Assembly (NCBI GenBank): GCA_028713345.1
Contig: JAQTOM010000012.1
Location: 1,291 to 35,700 of the forward strand
Source of the DNA: Gallionellaceae bacterium
Lineage (GTDB): Bacteria > Pseudomonadota > Gammaproteobacteria > Burkholderiales > Gallionellaceae
Direction of reading: 5' to 3'
Length of the DNA stretch: 34,410 nt
The position numbers and the translations under genes are program-made. The notes under the pieces were generated by a model, which did no database searches, was not told the DNA's origin, and saw only the letters and a program-made list of their open reading frames with translations. Of the stretch, positions 8,325 to 16,034 are shown piece by piece. Position 1 is the first letter of the stretch; every line of letters begins with the position of its first letter.

Positions 8325-8744
8325 ATACCGCCAATTTCTCCTTGCTCCACAAACCGAACAAGACCAGCGACGGGATATTGCAATCGAAACCATGCTGATG
8401 GCGCCCGCCAACCCTGCACATCAATAAGTAGTGTTGGCGGGTGCCATATCGTGGAATTGAAGCGTGCCAATAACCGGACGCAACGCAATGCCACTCTGCC
8501 GGTACATCACATCATGTGGAGATGTTGACGTTTCCGGTAAATTGGCCGCGACAACCCTGGCAGGCAGCGCGTAGAGCAGCGCCAACTCAGCCAAGGCAAA
8601 CCAGGCCAACGATAAACCAGAAACCGATTCATGACGTTTTGCCTTTATGCCTTGGCATATTCAATCAGCAACCCCAAGCTCCTGGTTGTGCCAGGTATTT
8701 CTGTTACTGGGGTGATCATTGTTACTGCTGGTGATGCGCCGGTA
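8325..8744. other. 420-base intergenic region between convergent mutM and ferredoxin genes
   Basis: No convincing gene is present. The clearest structure is an imperfect 14-bp inverted repeat, TGGCGCCCGCCAAC (8399-8412) against GTTGGCGGGTGCCA (8433-8446), with one G-T type mismatch and a 20-base loop. It may mark the end of one or both convergent transcripts, though no T tract follows. On the minus strand a short frame (8421-8609 from a TTG) has a hydrophobic start followed by an ALPARVVAA site; it lacks an ATG and a good ribosome site, so I do not call it a gene. Confidence 0.4.
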
Positions 8745-9005
<261 letters not shown>

Positions 9006-9040
9006 CTAAAAATAGATCAAGTTAATTTACTCTCCATCAA

Positions 9041-9281
9041 TCATGCCGCCATCATCAGGCGCTCATGCTTGGCTTGTAGCCGCTCCCTGCTTTGGGTCGT
9101 GCAGTATGCAATCTACCGGGCAGATATCCACACCTTGCGGCTCATCAAAGTGTCCCACACATTCGGTACACTTGTCATGATCGATTACAAAAATATACCG
9201 GCCTTGCGAAATGGCCTCGTTCGGGCCTTTCCATACGCGTACGGCACAGTTAACACAATCGTTTGTAATTATTAGTGCTAC
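9041..9281 (-). pseudogene. Decayed tandem copy of the YfhL-type ferredoxin
   Basis: The reverse strand reads VALIITNDCVNCAV..., aligning end to end with the intact ferredoxin [14 protein letters not shown].... The start codon is GTA instead of ATG. Three cluster ligands are lost: the equivalents of C15 and C19 are Arg and Gly, and that of C50 is Gly. After CILHDP a net loss of 11 bases shifts the frame to an early TGA, while the original frame continues in the DNA as RERLQAKHERLMMAA. The DNA before both copies also shares AAGTTAATTT (9019-9028 and 9302-9311), so the duplication included the upstream region. Two of the clusters' ligand sets are broken, so no working ferredoxin is expected. 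Confidence 0.85.
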
Positions 9282-9304
9282 GCTCCCCTTTCCAGTAAGT
9301 AAAG

Positions 9305-9775
9305 TTAATTTTTTTCAACCAATCTGGCCGCCACCAAGGGTGCGACAAACTTGCTCACGTCGCCGCCGAAGCGCGCGATCTCACGCACCATGCTGGCGGA
9401 AATAAACATGTATTGCTCGGCCGGCGTCAAAAATATGGTTTCGACATCGGGATGCAGGCTGCGGTTCATCCCGGCCATCTGGAATTCATATTCAAAATCC
9501 GACACCGCGCGCAAACCACGCAATATTACGCGCGCATTCTGCGCGCGCACGTAATTCATCAACAGCCCATCGAAACCCTCCACGCGCACATTGGAAGAAC
9601 CCGCAAAGATTTCGCGCGCCATATCCACACGCTCGCCCACGGTAAACATGGTCGCCATACGGCTCGCTGCCACCGCTACCACCACCTCGTCAAACAGCCC
9701 GGCGGCACGGCGCACCACATCCTCATGCCCGCGTGTGATCGGATCGAATGTTCCCGGATAAATTACCCTGACCAT
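9305..9775 (-). CDS. coaD: Phosphopantetheine adenylyltransferase
   Basis: CoaD transfers AMP from ATP to 4'-phosphopantetheine, the penultimate step of coenzyme A synthesis. The protein has the nucleotidyltransferase motif [10 protein letters not shown] at residues 8-17, the substrate-binding [11 protein letters not shown] region, [15 protein letters not shown] and the C-terminal [20 protein letters not shown], where the usual ISSTxVRE is ISASMVRE. Length, 156 residues, is normal. It starts three bases after the rsmD stop, in the order M16-M16-rsmD-coaD-ferredoxin. Confidence 0.96.
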   Translation of the reverse strand: MVRVIYPGTFDPITRGHEDVVRRAAGLFDEVVVAVAASRMATMFTVGERVDMAREIFAGSSNVRVEGFDGLLMNYVRAQNARVILRGLRAVSDFEYEFQMAGMNRSLHPDVETIFLTPAEQYMFISASMVREIARFGGDVSKFVAPLVAARLVEKN

Positions 9776-9778
9776 ATT

Positions 9779-10336
9779 TTACATGCCTTCAGCTTTTTCT
9801 TGCACCTGTTGCAGCAACTGATAAAACACCTTGCCCGCTCGTCCCGATTTTACCACCCGCCAAGCTGCATCGGGTTTGAACATATCACCCGTTTCAACAT
9901 ACACCAGTCCGTTTCCTGTCAGCCTGCAGGCCAGCAACGGAAGCACTTTAGGCAGATAGTCACTCTGGAACGGAGGGTCAAGAAAGATCACGTCGTAGCA
10001 CTTGCCTTCCTGCCGCCGCGCGAATCCCAGCCCGTCTTCGCAGCGCAATACGATGTTGGCAAAGGCCAACTTCCCGCTATTTTCCTGCAAGGCACGAAAC
10101 GCTGCACGGTTATTTTCCACCATCACCACTTCGTCCGCACCGCGCGACGCCGCCTCGAACCCCAATGCGCCGCTGCCGGCAAACAGGTCCAGGCAGCGCC
10201 TGCCGGTCAAGTCCTGCCCCAGCCAGTTGAACAAGGTCTCGCGCACCCGGTCCGGCGTGGGGCGCAATCCTTCCGCATCCGGAAACGTAATCCAGCGGCT
10301 GCGGTGAGTGCCGCCGATGATGCGAACCCGATTTAT
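9779..10336 (-). CDS. rsmD: 16S rRNA (guanine966-N2)-methyltransferase, apparent AUA start
   Basis: RsmD methylates G966 of 16S rRNA. Visible motifs are the SAM-binding DLFAGSGALGFEA, the catalytic DPPF tetrad (FLDPPFQSDY) and the RPTPDRVRETLFNWL segment. The conserved N-terminus VRIIGGTHRSRWITFPD is fully present in frame, but between the upstream in-frame TAA and this segment there is no ATG, GTG or TTG. The only start-like codon is ATA at 10336-10334, with GAGGGAG six bases before it and overlapping the TAA of the M16 gene (CAATAA). The first standard codon is a TTG at 10267, which would delete the conserved N-terminus. I take ATA as the start (185 residues). A single G-to-A change in an ancestral CAATGA would explain it. 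Confidence 0.85.
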   Translation of the reverse strand: MNRVRIIGGTHRSRWITFPDAEGLRPTPDRVRETLFNWLGQDLTGRRCLDLFAGSGALGFEAASRGADEVVMVENNRAAFRALQENSGKLAFANIVLRCEDGLGFARRQEGKCYDVIFLDPPFQSDYLPKVLPLLACRLTGNGLVYVETGDMFKPDAAWRVVKSGRAGKVFYQLLQQVQEKAEGM

Positions 10337-11655
10337 TGCGCTGCTCCCTCTTTAGCTTCCGGGGCACCGACGATTACCGTCGCCATCGCATCCGGATTCA
10401 CGCGCCGCCTGAAGGCGTCGTGGATTTGCATGACGGTGACTTTGTCCACCTTGCCGGTAAAATCGTCGAGGTAGGTCAGAGGCAAATCATAAAACCCGAT
10501 GATGCTGAGATAATCAAGTATCTTCCTGTTGCTGTCGATGCGCAGCGGGAAGCCGCCGATAATGTTCTGCTTGGCGGCTTGCAATTCCTGTGCGGTCGGT
10601 CCCTTGGTGATAAATTCACGCAATGTGGCGCGCACCAGTTGCAACGCCTCGTCGGCCTGCTCTTTCTTGGTTTGCAGGCCGATCTGGAATACACCCGGCT
10701 GCTGCGTCGGCACGAAGTAGCTGTATACGCTGTAGGCCAGGCCGCGTTTTTCGCGGACTTCATTCATCAGGCGCGACACGAAGCCGCCACCGCCCAGAAT
10801 GTAGTTGCCTACATAGAGCGGGAAGTAATCCGGATCCTTGCGCGCCATGCCGGGCACACCGGTCAGGATATGGCTCTGCGTGGCCGGGTGCACAATGCGC
10901 TGCTCGCTGGCGTTGATCCGCATGGTCACCGGCGGAACGTGCGCCACATCTCCACCTGGCGGTAGTTGTCCCGTGAGTTTTTGCGCAATGGACTCGGCTT
11001 CGGTACGTGTCACATCGCCCATAATGGCGACCACAGCGGCCTTGGCGGAATAGTAAGTACGGTAGAACGTTTCCAGGTCGGTGCGCTGGATTTTTTCCAC
11101 GCTATCCACCGTTGGCGACAAGCCGTAAGGATGCTCGCCGAACACGGCCTTGCCGAAAGCCTTGCCGGCAATGCTCTCCGGCTTGGTCTCGGCTTCCTTC
11201 AGAGTGGCAATCAGGCGGGTCTTTTCGCGCACCAGCACTGTTTCCGGAAACAGCGGGTGCTGCAGCACCCGCGCCAGAATGTCCAATGCCGGATCGCGTT
11301 CTGCCACGCTGCTCAGGGTGCGCAGCGACATGCCGGAACGGTCCGTATCCAGATGCCCACCCAGTTGCGCCCCGATGTCGGCCAGGTTGCGTGCAATGTC
11401 GTCTTCGCTCATTCCTTCTGCGCCAAGGTCGAGCAAGCCCTGCGTCAACCCGGCAAGTCCGGATTTTTCCGCCATATCGAAACTGCTGCCCGCAGCAAAA
11501 TCCACCGCCACGTCCAGCATGGGCAAGTCATGGTTCTCCACAAAATACACGCGCGCGCCGCTCGGCGCCTGCCAGTACTGGATTTGCGGGGTAGCGAGGG
11601 CAGGAGCAATAAACGAAAAAAACAACGTGACGACGGCAGTAATTTTAGTGCGCAT
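10333..11655 (-). CDS. M16 family peptidase-like protein, non-catalytic subunit
   Basis: This 440-residue protein has a signal peptide (MRTKITAVVTLFFSFIAPALA) and two M16 domains, but the zinc motif HxxEH is missing: the corresponding stretch reads GLAGLTQGLLDLGAEG. It keeps the second-domain features of the partner subunit, a glycine-rich loop (YILGGGGFVSRLMNEVREKRGLAYSV-type) with the conserved Arg and Tyr. In bacterial two-gene M16 systems such a protein pairs with an active subunit in the periplasm; here that is the gene upstream, which overlaps it by 11 bases. Its TAA stop overlaps the probable rsmD start. Confidence 0.87.
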   Translation of the reverse strand: MRTKITAVVTLFFSFIAPALATPQIQYWQAPSGARVYFVENHDLPMLDVAVDFAAGSSFDMAEKSGLAGLTQGLLDLGAEGMSEDDIARNLADIGAQLGGHLDTDRSGMSLRTLSSVAERDPALDILARVLQHPLFPETVLVREKTRLIATLKEAETKPESIAGKAFGKAVFGEHPYGLSPTVDSVEKIQRTDLETFYRTYYSAKAAVVAIMGDVTRTEAESIAQKLTGQLPPGGDVAHVPPVTMRINASEQRIVHPATQSHILTGVPGMARKDPDYFPLYVGNYILGGGGFVSRLMNEVREKRGLAYSVYSYFVPTQQPGVFQIGLQTKKEQADEALQLVRATLREFITKGPTAQELQAAKQNIIGGFPLRIDSNRKILDYLSIIGFYDLPLTYLDDFTGKVDKVTVMQIHDAFRRRVNPDAMATVIVGAPEAKEGAAQ

Positions 11656-13012
11656 GGCGATTTGCTCCCTTAGCAGGCTTGTGTTCGCCGGATAGCGGTT
11701 GTGGATCGAGCACCGCGACGGTCAGGTTGTCGTCCAGGAGAAACTCGCGCGCCACTTCCTGCACCTGCTGCGTCGTTACCGCCTGTATTTTTTTCAGCAT
11801 CAGCGGAATATCTTTGTAAGAGAGGCCGATGCTTTCCAGTTGCCCGATCTGCATCGCCTGGTAAAACACCGAGTCGCGCTTGTACACCTCGCTGGCGGTC
11901 ACTTGTGCCTTGACGCGCTTCAGTTCTTCCTCGCTTACGCCATGGTGTACCAGTTGCGAGATTTGCGCGCGCAAGCCCGCTTCCAGTTCGGCCACGCTCT
12001 TGCCTTCGCTGGGCGTGCCCTCCAGTGTGAACATGCTTGGGCCGCGCGAAGTGGCGTCATAGCCCGCACCGACACTGCTGGCGAGTTGCTGTTCGCGCAC
12101 CAGCGTCTTGTTCAGGCGCGCCGACTCGTTGCCGTCGAGTATCCCGGCCAGTACTTCCAGCGCATAAGGCTGCCAGTCCTGTGCCGGATCGCGCAACACC
12201 GGTGCATGGTATGCCATCACCAGATGCGGCAATTGCGCCGGTGCCTTGACCACGATGCGCTTCACGCCCAACTGGGGCGGCTCGCTGAAGTTTTTGCGTG
12301 CGGGCAGTTTGTGCATGGGAATATCGCCATAGTAGCGTTGCGCCAGCGCAAATATTGCGTCCGCCTTAACGTCGCCAGCCACTACCAGTACCGCATTGTT
12401 GGGTGCGTACCAGCGTTCATACCACGCCCGCGCATCGCCTGCGCTGAGCGCCTGCAAGTCGCCCATCCAGCCGATCACCGGATGCTGGTAGGGATGCTCC
12501 TGATAGGCCACGGCCATCATCCTTTCAAACATCAGTGAATGCGGCTCGTCATCGGTGCGCGAGCGCCGTTCTTCCATGACCACCTTTATTTCCTTGCCGA
12601 ATTCCACATCGGACAGCAACAGGTTGTGCATGCGGTCGGATTCAAGTTTCATGGCAAGCGGCAATTGGGATTTGTGCAACTGCTGGAAATAGGCAGTGTA
12701 GTCATAGCTGGTAAAGGCATTCTCGCGCCCGCCAGCGGCAGCGATGCGCTTGGAGAATTCACCCGCAGGCACACTCTTGGTACCCTTGAACATCATGTGT
12801 TCCAGCACGTGGGCGATGCCGGTAGTACCGGTGCGTTCATCCATGCTGCCGACGCGGTACCAGATTTGCTGCACCACTACCGGCGCACGGTGATCTTCCT
12901 TGACGATCACCCGGAGGCCGTTGCGCAGCGCCTGCTCGAACACTTCGGCGTGGGCCGTGACAGCGGATAGCAAAGCCAGGGATAGCAGGTGCTGCATAAA
13001 TTTTGCGCGCAT
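11645..13012 (-). CDS. M16 family zinc metallopeptidase, catalytic subunit
   Basis: This is a periplasmic zinc protease of the pitrilysin/processing-peptidase family. The zinc site is HVLEH (His68, Glu71, His72 counted from the ATG at 13012), with the downstream third ligand in the EIKVVMEERRSRTDDEPH region about 75 residues later. The second M16 domain carries a typical NESARLNKTLVREQQLASSV loop. The start at 13012 gives a clean signal peptide, MQHLLSLALLSAVTAHA after a short basic stretch; an ATG at 13042 would add ten residues. It is the first gene of the M16-M16-rsmD-coaD set and is divergent from ftsY. Substrates are unknown. Confidence 0.9.
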   Translation of the reverse strand: MRAKFMQHLLSLALLSAVTAHAEVFEQALRNGLRVIVKEDHRAPVVVQQIWYRVGSMDERTGTTGIAHVLEHMMFKGTKSVPAGEFSKRIAAAGGRENAFTSYDYTAYFQQLHKSQLPLAMKLESDRMHNLLLSDVEFGKEIKVVMEERRSRTDDEPHSLMFERMMAVAYQEHPYQHPVIGWMGDLQALSAGDARAWYERWYAPNNAVLVVAGDVKADAIFALAQRYYGDIPMHKLPARKNFSEPPQLGVKRIVVKAPAQLPHLVMAYHAPVLRDPAQDWQPYALEVLAGILDGNESARLNKTLVREQQLASSVGAGYDATSRGPSMFTLEGTPSEGKSVAELEAGLRAQISQLVHHGVSEEELKRVKAQVTASEVYKRDSVFYQAMQIGQLESIGLSYKDIPLMLKKIQAVTTQQVQEVAREFLLDDNLTVAVLDPQPLSGEHKPAKGANRHAH

Positions 13013-13051
13013 TTTTATAGCCCAAACCGGATCAATCAGCATAGAATAACA

Positions 13052-13071
13052 ACGGCGGCAGAAGCCGCCGT
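13052..13071. other. 8-bp GC-rich hairpin in the divergent M16/ftsY promoter region
   Basis: ACGGCGGC (13052-13059), an AGAA loop and GCCGCCGT (13064-13071) form a perfect hairpin in the 120-base divergent spacer. On the plus strand a TATTAT box (13082-13087) follows it by ten bases and could be the ftsY -10, without a clear -35. The hairpin would lie in the 5' untranslated region or act as a protein site; neither is shown. Confidence 0.4.
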
Positions 13072-13132
13072 AGCGGGCGTGTATTATGCGCTATTTTGTT
13101 ACTTTTCAGCCACCTCAATATCCTTATCAAAC

Positions 13133-14176
13133 ATGTTTGGCTTCCTGAAAAAAACCGCCACCGAACAACACACCCCAGAAAAAACCGGTTGGCTCAGCCG
13201 GTTGAAAAGCAGTCTGGTGCGCACTGGCGGACAGTTGTCCGAGCTGTTTGGCCGTGGCGGCAAAATTGACGAAGACCTGTATGAAGAGCTGGAAACCATC
13301 CTGATCACGGCGGATGTCGGCATGGATGCCACACGCTTTTTATTGGCCGAATTGCGCCATTACGTCAAGGTACAGCACCTCACCGAAGCCGGGCAACTCA
13401 AGGAGGCGTTGGCGCACTGCCTGCTCAAGCTGCTCAAGCCGCTGGCGCAACCGCTGGAAACCGGCACGTATCAGCCATTCGTCATCATGCTGTGCGGCGT
13501 AAATGGCGCAGGCAAGACCACCTCCATCGGTAAGCTGACGAGGTATTTTCAGGGGCAAGGGAAATCCGTATTGCTGGCGGCAGGCGACACCTTCCGCGCC
13601 GCTGCACGCGAACAACTAATGGAATGGGGCGCGCGCAACAACGTCACCGTCATCGCCCAGCAAGGCGGCGATCCCGCCGCCGTGATTTACGATGCGGTAC
13701 AGGCCGCCATGGCGCGCAAGATCGATGTGGTATTGGCGGACACCGCCGGGCGCCTGACCACGCAGGCGCACCTGATGGAAGAGATCAAGAAGGTGAAGCG
13801 CGTCATCGCCAAGGCGCTGCCGGACGGGCAAGCCCGTCTCCCCCTATCTAACTTTCCCCCGCAAGCGGGAGAAAGGACAAACGAATCGCTACGCGAGTCT
13901 GGCTCTAGCGCGCCACATGAAGTGCTGCTGGTGCTGGATGCCAACACCGGACAGAATGCGCTGAGCCAGGTCAAGGCATTCGGCGACGCGCTCGGCGTTA
14001 CCGGCTTGGTGCTAACCAAGCTGGATGGCACCGCCAAGGGTGGTGTGATTGCCGCCATCGCCAAGGCGCACCCCATCCCGGTACGCTTCATCGGCGTGGG
14101 TGAGGGGCTGGATGATTTGCGTCCGTTCGTGGCGGAGGATTTTGTTAGCGCCCTGCTTGGGCTGGATAATGATTAG
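13133..14176 (+). CDS. ftsY: Signal recognition particle receptor FtsY, with a repeat-derived insert
   Basis: FtsY is the membrane receptor for the SRP and delivers ribosomes making membrane proteins to SecYEG. It begins MFGFLKK, has a short N-terminal region, the N domain (about residues 18-110) and the SRP GTPase domain: G1 GVNGAGKTTSIGKL, RAAAREQL, G3 DTAGRL, G4 TKLDGTAKGG and the C-terminal GVGEGLDDLRPF. The acidic A domain of E. coli is absent, as in many betaproteobacteria. Between KALP and APHEVLLVLDA, where relatives have one or two residues, there are about 29 extra residues (DGQARLPLSNFPPQAGERTN and on) encoded by a family 1 repeat (13823-13909). The frame stays open, and the insert lies in a surface loop between a helix and a strand. 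The next gene overlaps by eight bases. Confidence 0.96.
   Translation: MFGFLKKTATEQHTPEKTGWLSRLKSSLVRTGGQLSELFGRGGKIDEDLYEELETILITADVGMDATRFLLAELRHYVKVQHLTEAGQLKEALAHCLLKLLKPLAQPLETGTYQPFVIMLCGVNGAGKTTSIGKLTRYFQGQGKSVLLAAGDTFRAAAREQLMEWGARNNVTVIAQQGGDPAAVIYDAVQAAMARKIDVVLADTAGRLTTQAHLMEEIKKVKRVIAKALPDGQARLPLSNFPPQAGERTNESLRESGSSAPHEVLLVLDANTGQNALSQVKAFGDALGVTGLVLTKLDGTAKGGVIAAIAKAHPIPVRFIGVGEGLDDLRPFVAEDFVSALLGLDND
13823..13909 (+). repeat. Dispersed palindromic repeat, family 1, copy B, in frame inside ftsY
   Basis: About 87 bases (29 codons) interrupt the conserved ftsY sequence. The segment contains GACGGG-CAA-GCCCGTC (13823-13838), then TCTCCCCCT, the core palindrome CCCCCGCAAGCGGGAG (13856-13871), GAAAGGACAAACG and ATCGCTACGCGAG. 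It aligns with copy A at 6088-6157 over about 66 bases. Its length is a multiple of three and it has no stop in the ftsY frame, so the protein remains continuous. Confidence 0.75.
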
Positions 14177-14846
14177 TTTCAACCAGGTCTGCAAGCGCTA
14201 TCCCGGTGGTTATGAGGCGCTGAAAAGCGTCACGTTCGACATCGCCGAGGGCGAAATGGTGTTTCTCACCGGCCATTCCGGCGCGGGCAAGAGTACATTG
14301 CTCAATCTCATTGCCGCCATTGAACGGCCCAATACCGGCAGCGTGGTGGTCAAGGGACAGAACGTTGCCTCGCTCAAGGGCGGAGCGCTGCCCTATCTGC
14401 GCCGTAATCTCGGCTTGGTGTTCCAGGACCATAAGTTGTTGTTTGACCGCAGCGTATTCGACAACGTGATGCTGCCGCTGCAAATTTGCGGTTTCGACCA
14501 CCGCGAAAGTGCCAAACGCGTGCGTGCCGCACTCGACAAGGTGGGGTTGTTGCAGCGCGAGAAAGCAAATCCCATCGCGCTATCCGGCGGGGAACAGCAG
14601 CGCCTGTGCATCGCGCGCGCCATCGTCAACCGTCCCTCCATCCTGCTCGCGGATGAGCCGACCGGTAACCTGGATATGGCCTACGCCGCCGACATCATGG
14701 AAATCTTCAAATCCTTCCATCAGGTCGGTGTCACCCTGCTGATTGCTACCCACGACGAGGGTACCTTGCACCGGTTCGGGGCGCACGTACTGACACTGAA
14801 ACACGGAGAATTGCAGCCCACTTCGACAGGCTCAGGACAGGCATGA
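14169..14846 (+). CDS. ftsE: Cell-division ABC transporter ATP-binding protein FtsE
   Basis: FtsE is the cytoplasmic ATPase of the FtsEX complex, which activates septal peptidoglycan hydrolases during division. The protein begins [14 protein letters not shown], has Walker [11 protein letters not shown]-loop FQDHKLL, signature [14 protein letters not shown], Walker [13 protein letters not shown] and H-loop ATHDEG, all in the usual FtsE form. It overlaps the ftsY stop by eight bases and the ftsX start by four. The C-terminus after LKHGELQP is TSTGSGQA, encoded by a copy of a second dispersed repeat (14817-14843), so the repeat supplies the natural end of the protein and runs up to the ftsX start. 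Confidence 0.96.
   Translation: MISFNQVCKRYPGGYEALKSVTFDIAEGEMVFLTGHSGAGKSTLLNLIAAIERPNTGSVVVKGQNVASLKGGALPYLRRNLGLVFQDHKLLFDRSVFDNVMLPLQICGFDHRESAKRVRAALDKVGLLQREKANPIALSGGEQQRLCIARAIVNRPSILLADEPTGNLDMAYAADIMEIFKSFHQVGVTLLIATHDEGTLHRFGAHVLTLKHGELQPTSTGSGQA
14817..14843 (+). repeat. Dispersed repeat, family 2, forming the 3' end of ftsE
   Basis: The segment contains TTCGACAGGCTCAGGACAGG (14822-14841). It matches rluD positions 26361-26380 with two differences, and the right arm of the inverted repeat at 22957-22979 over its first half. In ftsE it encodes STGSGQ just before the stop that overlaps ftsX. Confidence 0.7.
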
Positions 14847-15751
14847 AAAACTGGTTGGCACAGCATGGGCGCGTGTTGCTGTTTACCGTACACCGCTTCC
14901 TTGCCACGCCAGTATCCAGCCTGCTGAACATTCTGGTCATCGGGATCGCACTCAGCCTGCCGGGAGGGCTGTATGTGCTGTTGCAGAATATCCAGGGCAT
15001 GGCCGAACAGGTGGCTGGCACACCGCAAATCAGTGTGTTTCTGAGCATGGATGCGAGCCATGACGATATCGCTCGTATCAATAAGCAATTGAAGCAGCAC
15101 GAGGCGGTTGGGCGGGTTGAGTTTGTGCCACGCGACCGTGCACTGGAGCAACTCAAGCGCACCACCGGACTGGCGGACGTGATCGGCGGGCTGACACAAA
15201 ATCCGCTGCCGGATGCTTTTATTGTTTACCCGAAGAAATCCGATGTGCAAGTGCTGGAAGTGCTGCGTGACGAATTACAAAAATGGCCCAAGCTTGAACA
15301 TGTGCAACTGGACTCGGATTGGGTGCGCAAGCTGGAAGCATTACTCAAATTTGGCCGGCTGGCAGTGTTAATTCTGGCGATACTGCTCAGCTTTGCGCTG
15401 GTAGCCGTTACCTTCAACACTATCCGCCTGCAAATTCTTACCCTGCGCAACGAGATCGAAGTATCCAAGCTGATTGGCGCCACCAATTCCTTCATCCGCC
15501 GCCCTTTCCTGTATTTTGGCTTGTTGCAGGGATTGCTGGGCGGCGTGGCGGCATGGCTCATTATCATGATGGGCATATTCCTGCTCAACAGCAGCCTTGC
15601 CGGGCTGGCACAACTGTACTCCAGCAATTTCGCCCTGCACACCCTTCCTGCGGGCGACAGCCTCACCCTGTTATGCTTTTCAGCCTGGCTTGGATGGCTG
15701 GGGGCATGGCTATCGATGGCACAACACCTGCGGCAGATTGAACCGCGTTAA
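14843..15751 (+). CDS. ftsX: Cell-division protein FtsX
   Basis: FtsX is the membrane half of FtsEX; its periplasmic loop recruits and activates amidase regulators at the septum. The 302 residues show the FtsX layout: cytoplasmic N-terminus, a first helix at about 22-50 (LATPVSSLLNILVIGIALSL), a periplasmic domain to about 170 containing FVPRDRALEQLK and PLPDAFIV, then three helices in the C-terminal half with the conserved cytoplasmic NTIRLQILTLRNEIEVSKLIGATNSFIRRPF segment. The start overlaps the ftsE stop (ATGA). No terminator is seen between ftsX and rpoH. Confidence 0.96.
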   Translation: MKNWLAQHGRVLLFTVHRFLATPVSSLLNILVIGIALSLPGGLYVLLQNIQGMAEQVAGTPQISVFLSMDASHDDIARINKQLKQHEAVGRVEFVPRDRALEQLKRTTGLADVIGGLTQNPLPDAFIVYPKKSDVQVLEVLRDELQKWPKLEHVQLDSDWVRKLEALLKFGRLAVLILAILLSFALVAVTFNTIRLQILTLRNEIEVSKLIGATNSFIRRPFLYFGLLQGLLGGVAAWLIIMMGIFLLNSSLAGLAQLYSSNFALHTLPAGDSLTLLCFSAWLGWLGAWLSMAQHLRQIEPR

Positions 15752-15982
15752 TCACTCGAAAAACTGACCGGCGCAATTTATTCCGGAAAAATCAGTTAAC
15801 CGCAGATTAGGTACGGATTAGCTTTGCATGGCCATCTGACTAGACTGTCCAAAAACGGCAGTCAAGTCATTGGTTAGCGCCGATGAAGCCCACTGGTGAT
15901 CCGTGAACGTCTGTGTTGTTTCATGGCCGGTCTGCGCTTTTCAGGATAATTTTTGCTTTCATTTCAAGACAATCTTTTTCCC

Positions 15983-16012
15983 CTAGCACTCGTTCTGTAG
16001 GAGTGCTAGAAT
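15983..16012 (+). promoter_or_regulatory. CIRCE-like operator overlapping a probable extended -10 of rpoH
   Basis: CTAGCACTC (15983-15991) and GAGTGCTAG (16001-16009) are perfect inverted 9-mers separated by exactly nine bases. This is the CIRCE layout, whose consensus is TTAGCACTC-N9-GAGTGCTAA; only the outermost base pair differs. CIRCE is bound by the heat-shock repressor HrcA. The right arm overlaps TGCTAGAAT (16004-16012), which matches an extended -10 (TGnTATAAT) in eight of nine positions. The start codon of rpoH is 22 bases further on, so a bound repressor would block rpoH transcription. HrcA control is inferred from the site. Confidence 0.85.
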
Positions 16013-16034
16013 TTATCGCGAGGAGATTATAAGC

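Noticed and set aside
8421-8609. Minus-strand frame with a signal-peptide-like start in the mutM-ferredoxin gap
   Set aside because: It has no ATG, no ribosome site, and ends inside an inverted repeat; nothing beyond a hydrophobic run supports it.
15752-16034. Possible tRNA or small RNA in the ftsX-rpoH gap
   Set aside because: No cloverleaf or stable long fold was seen; only the CIRCE-like repeat stands out.
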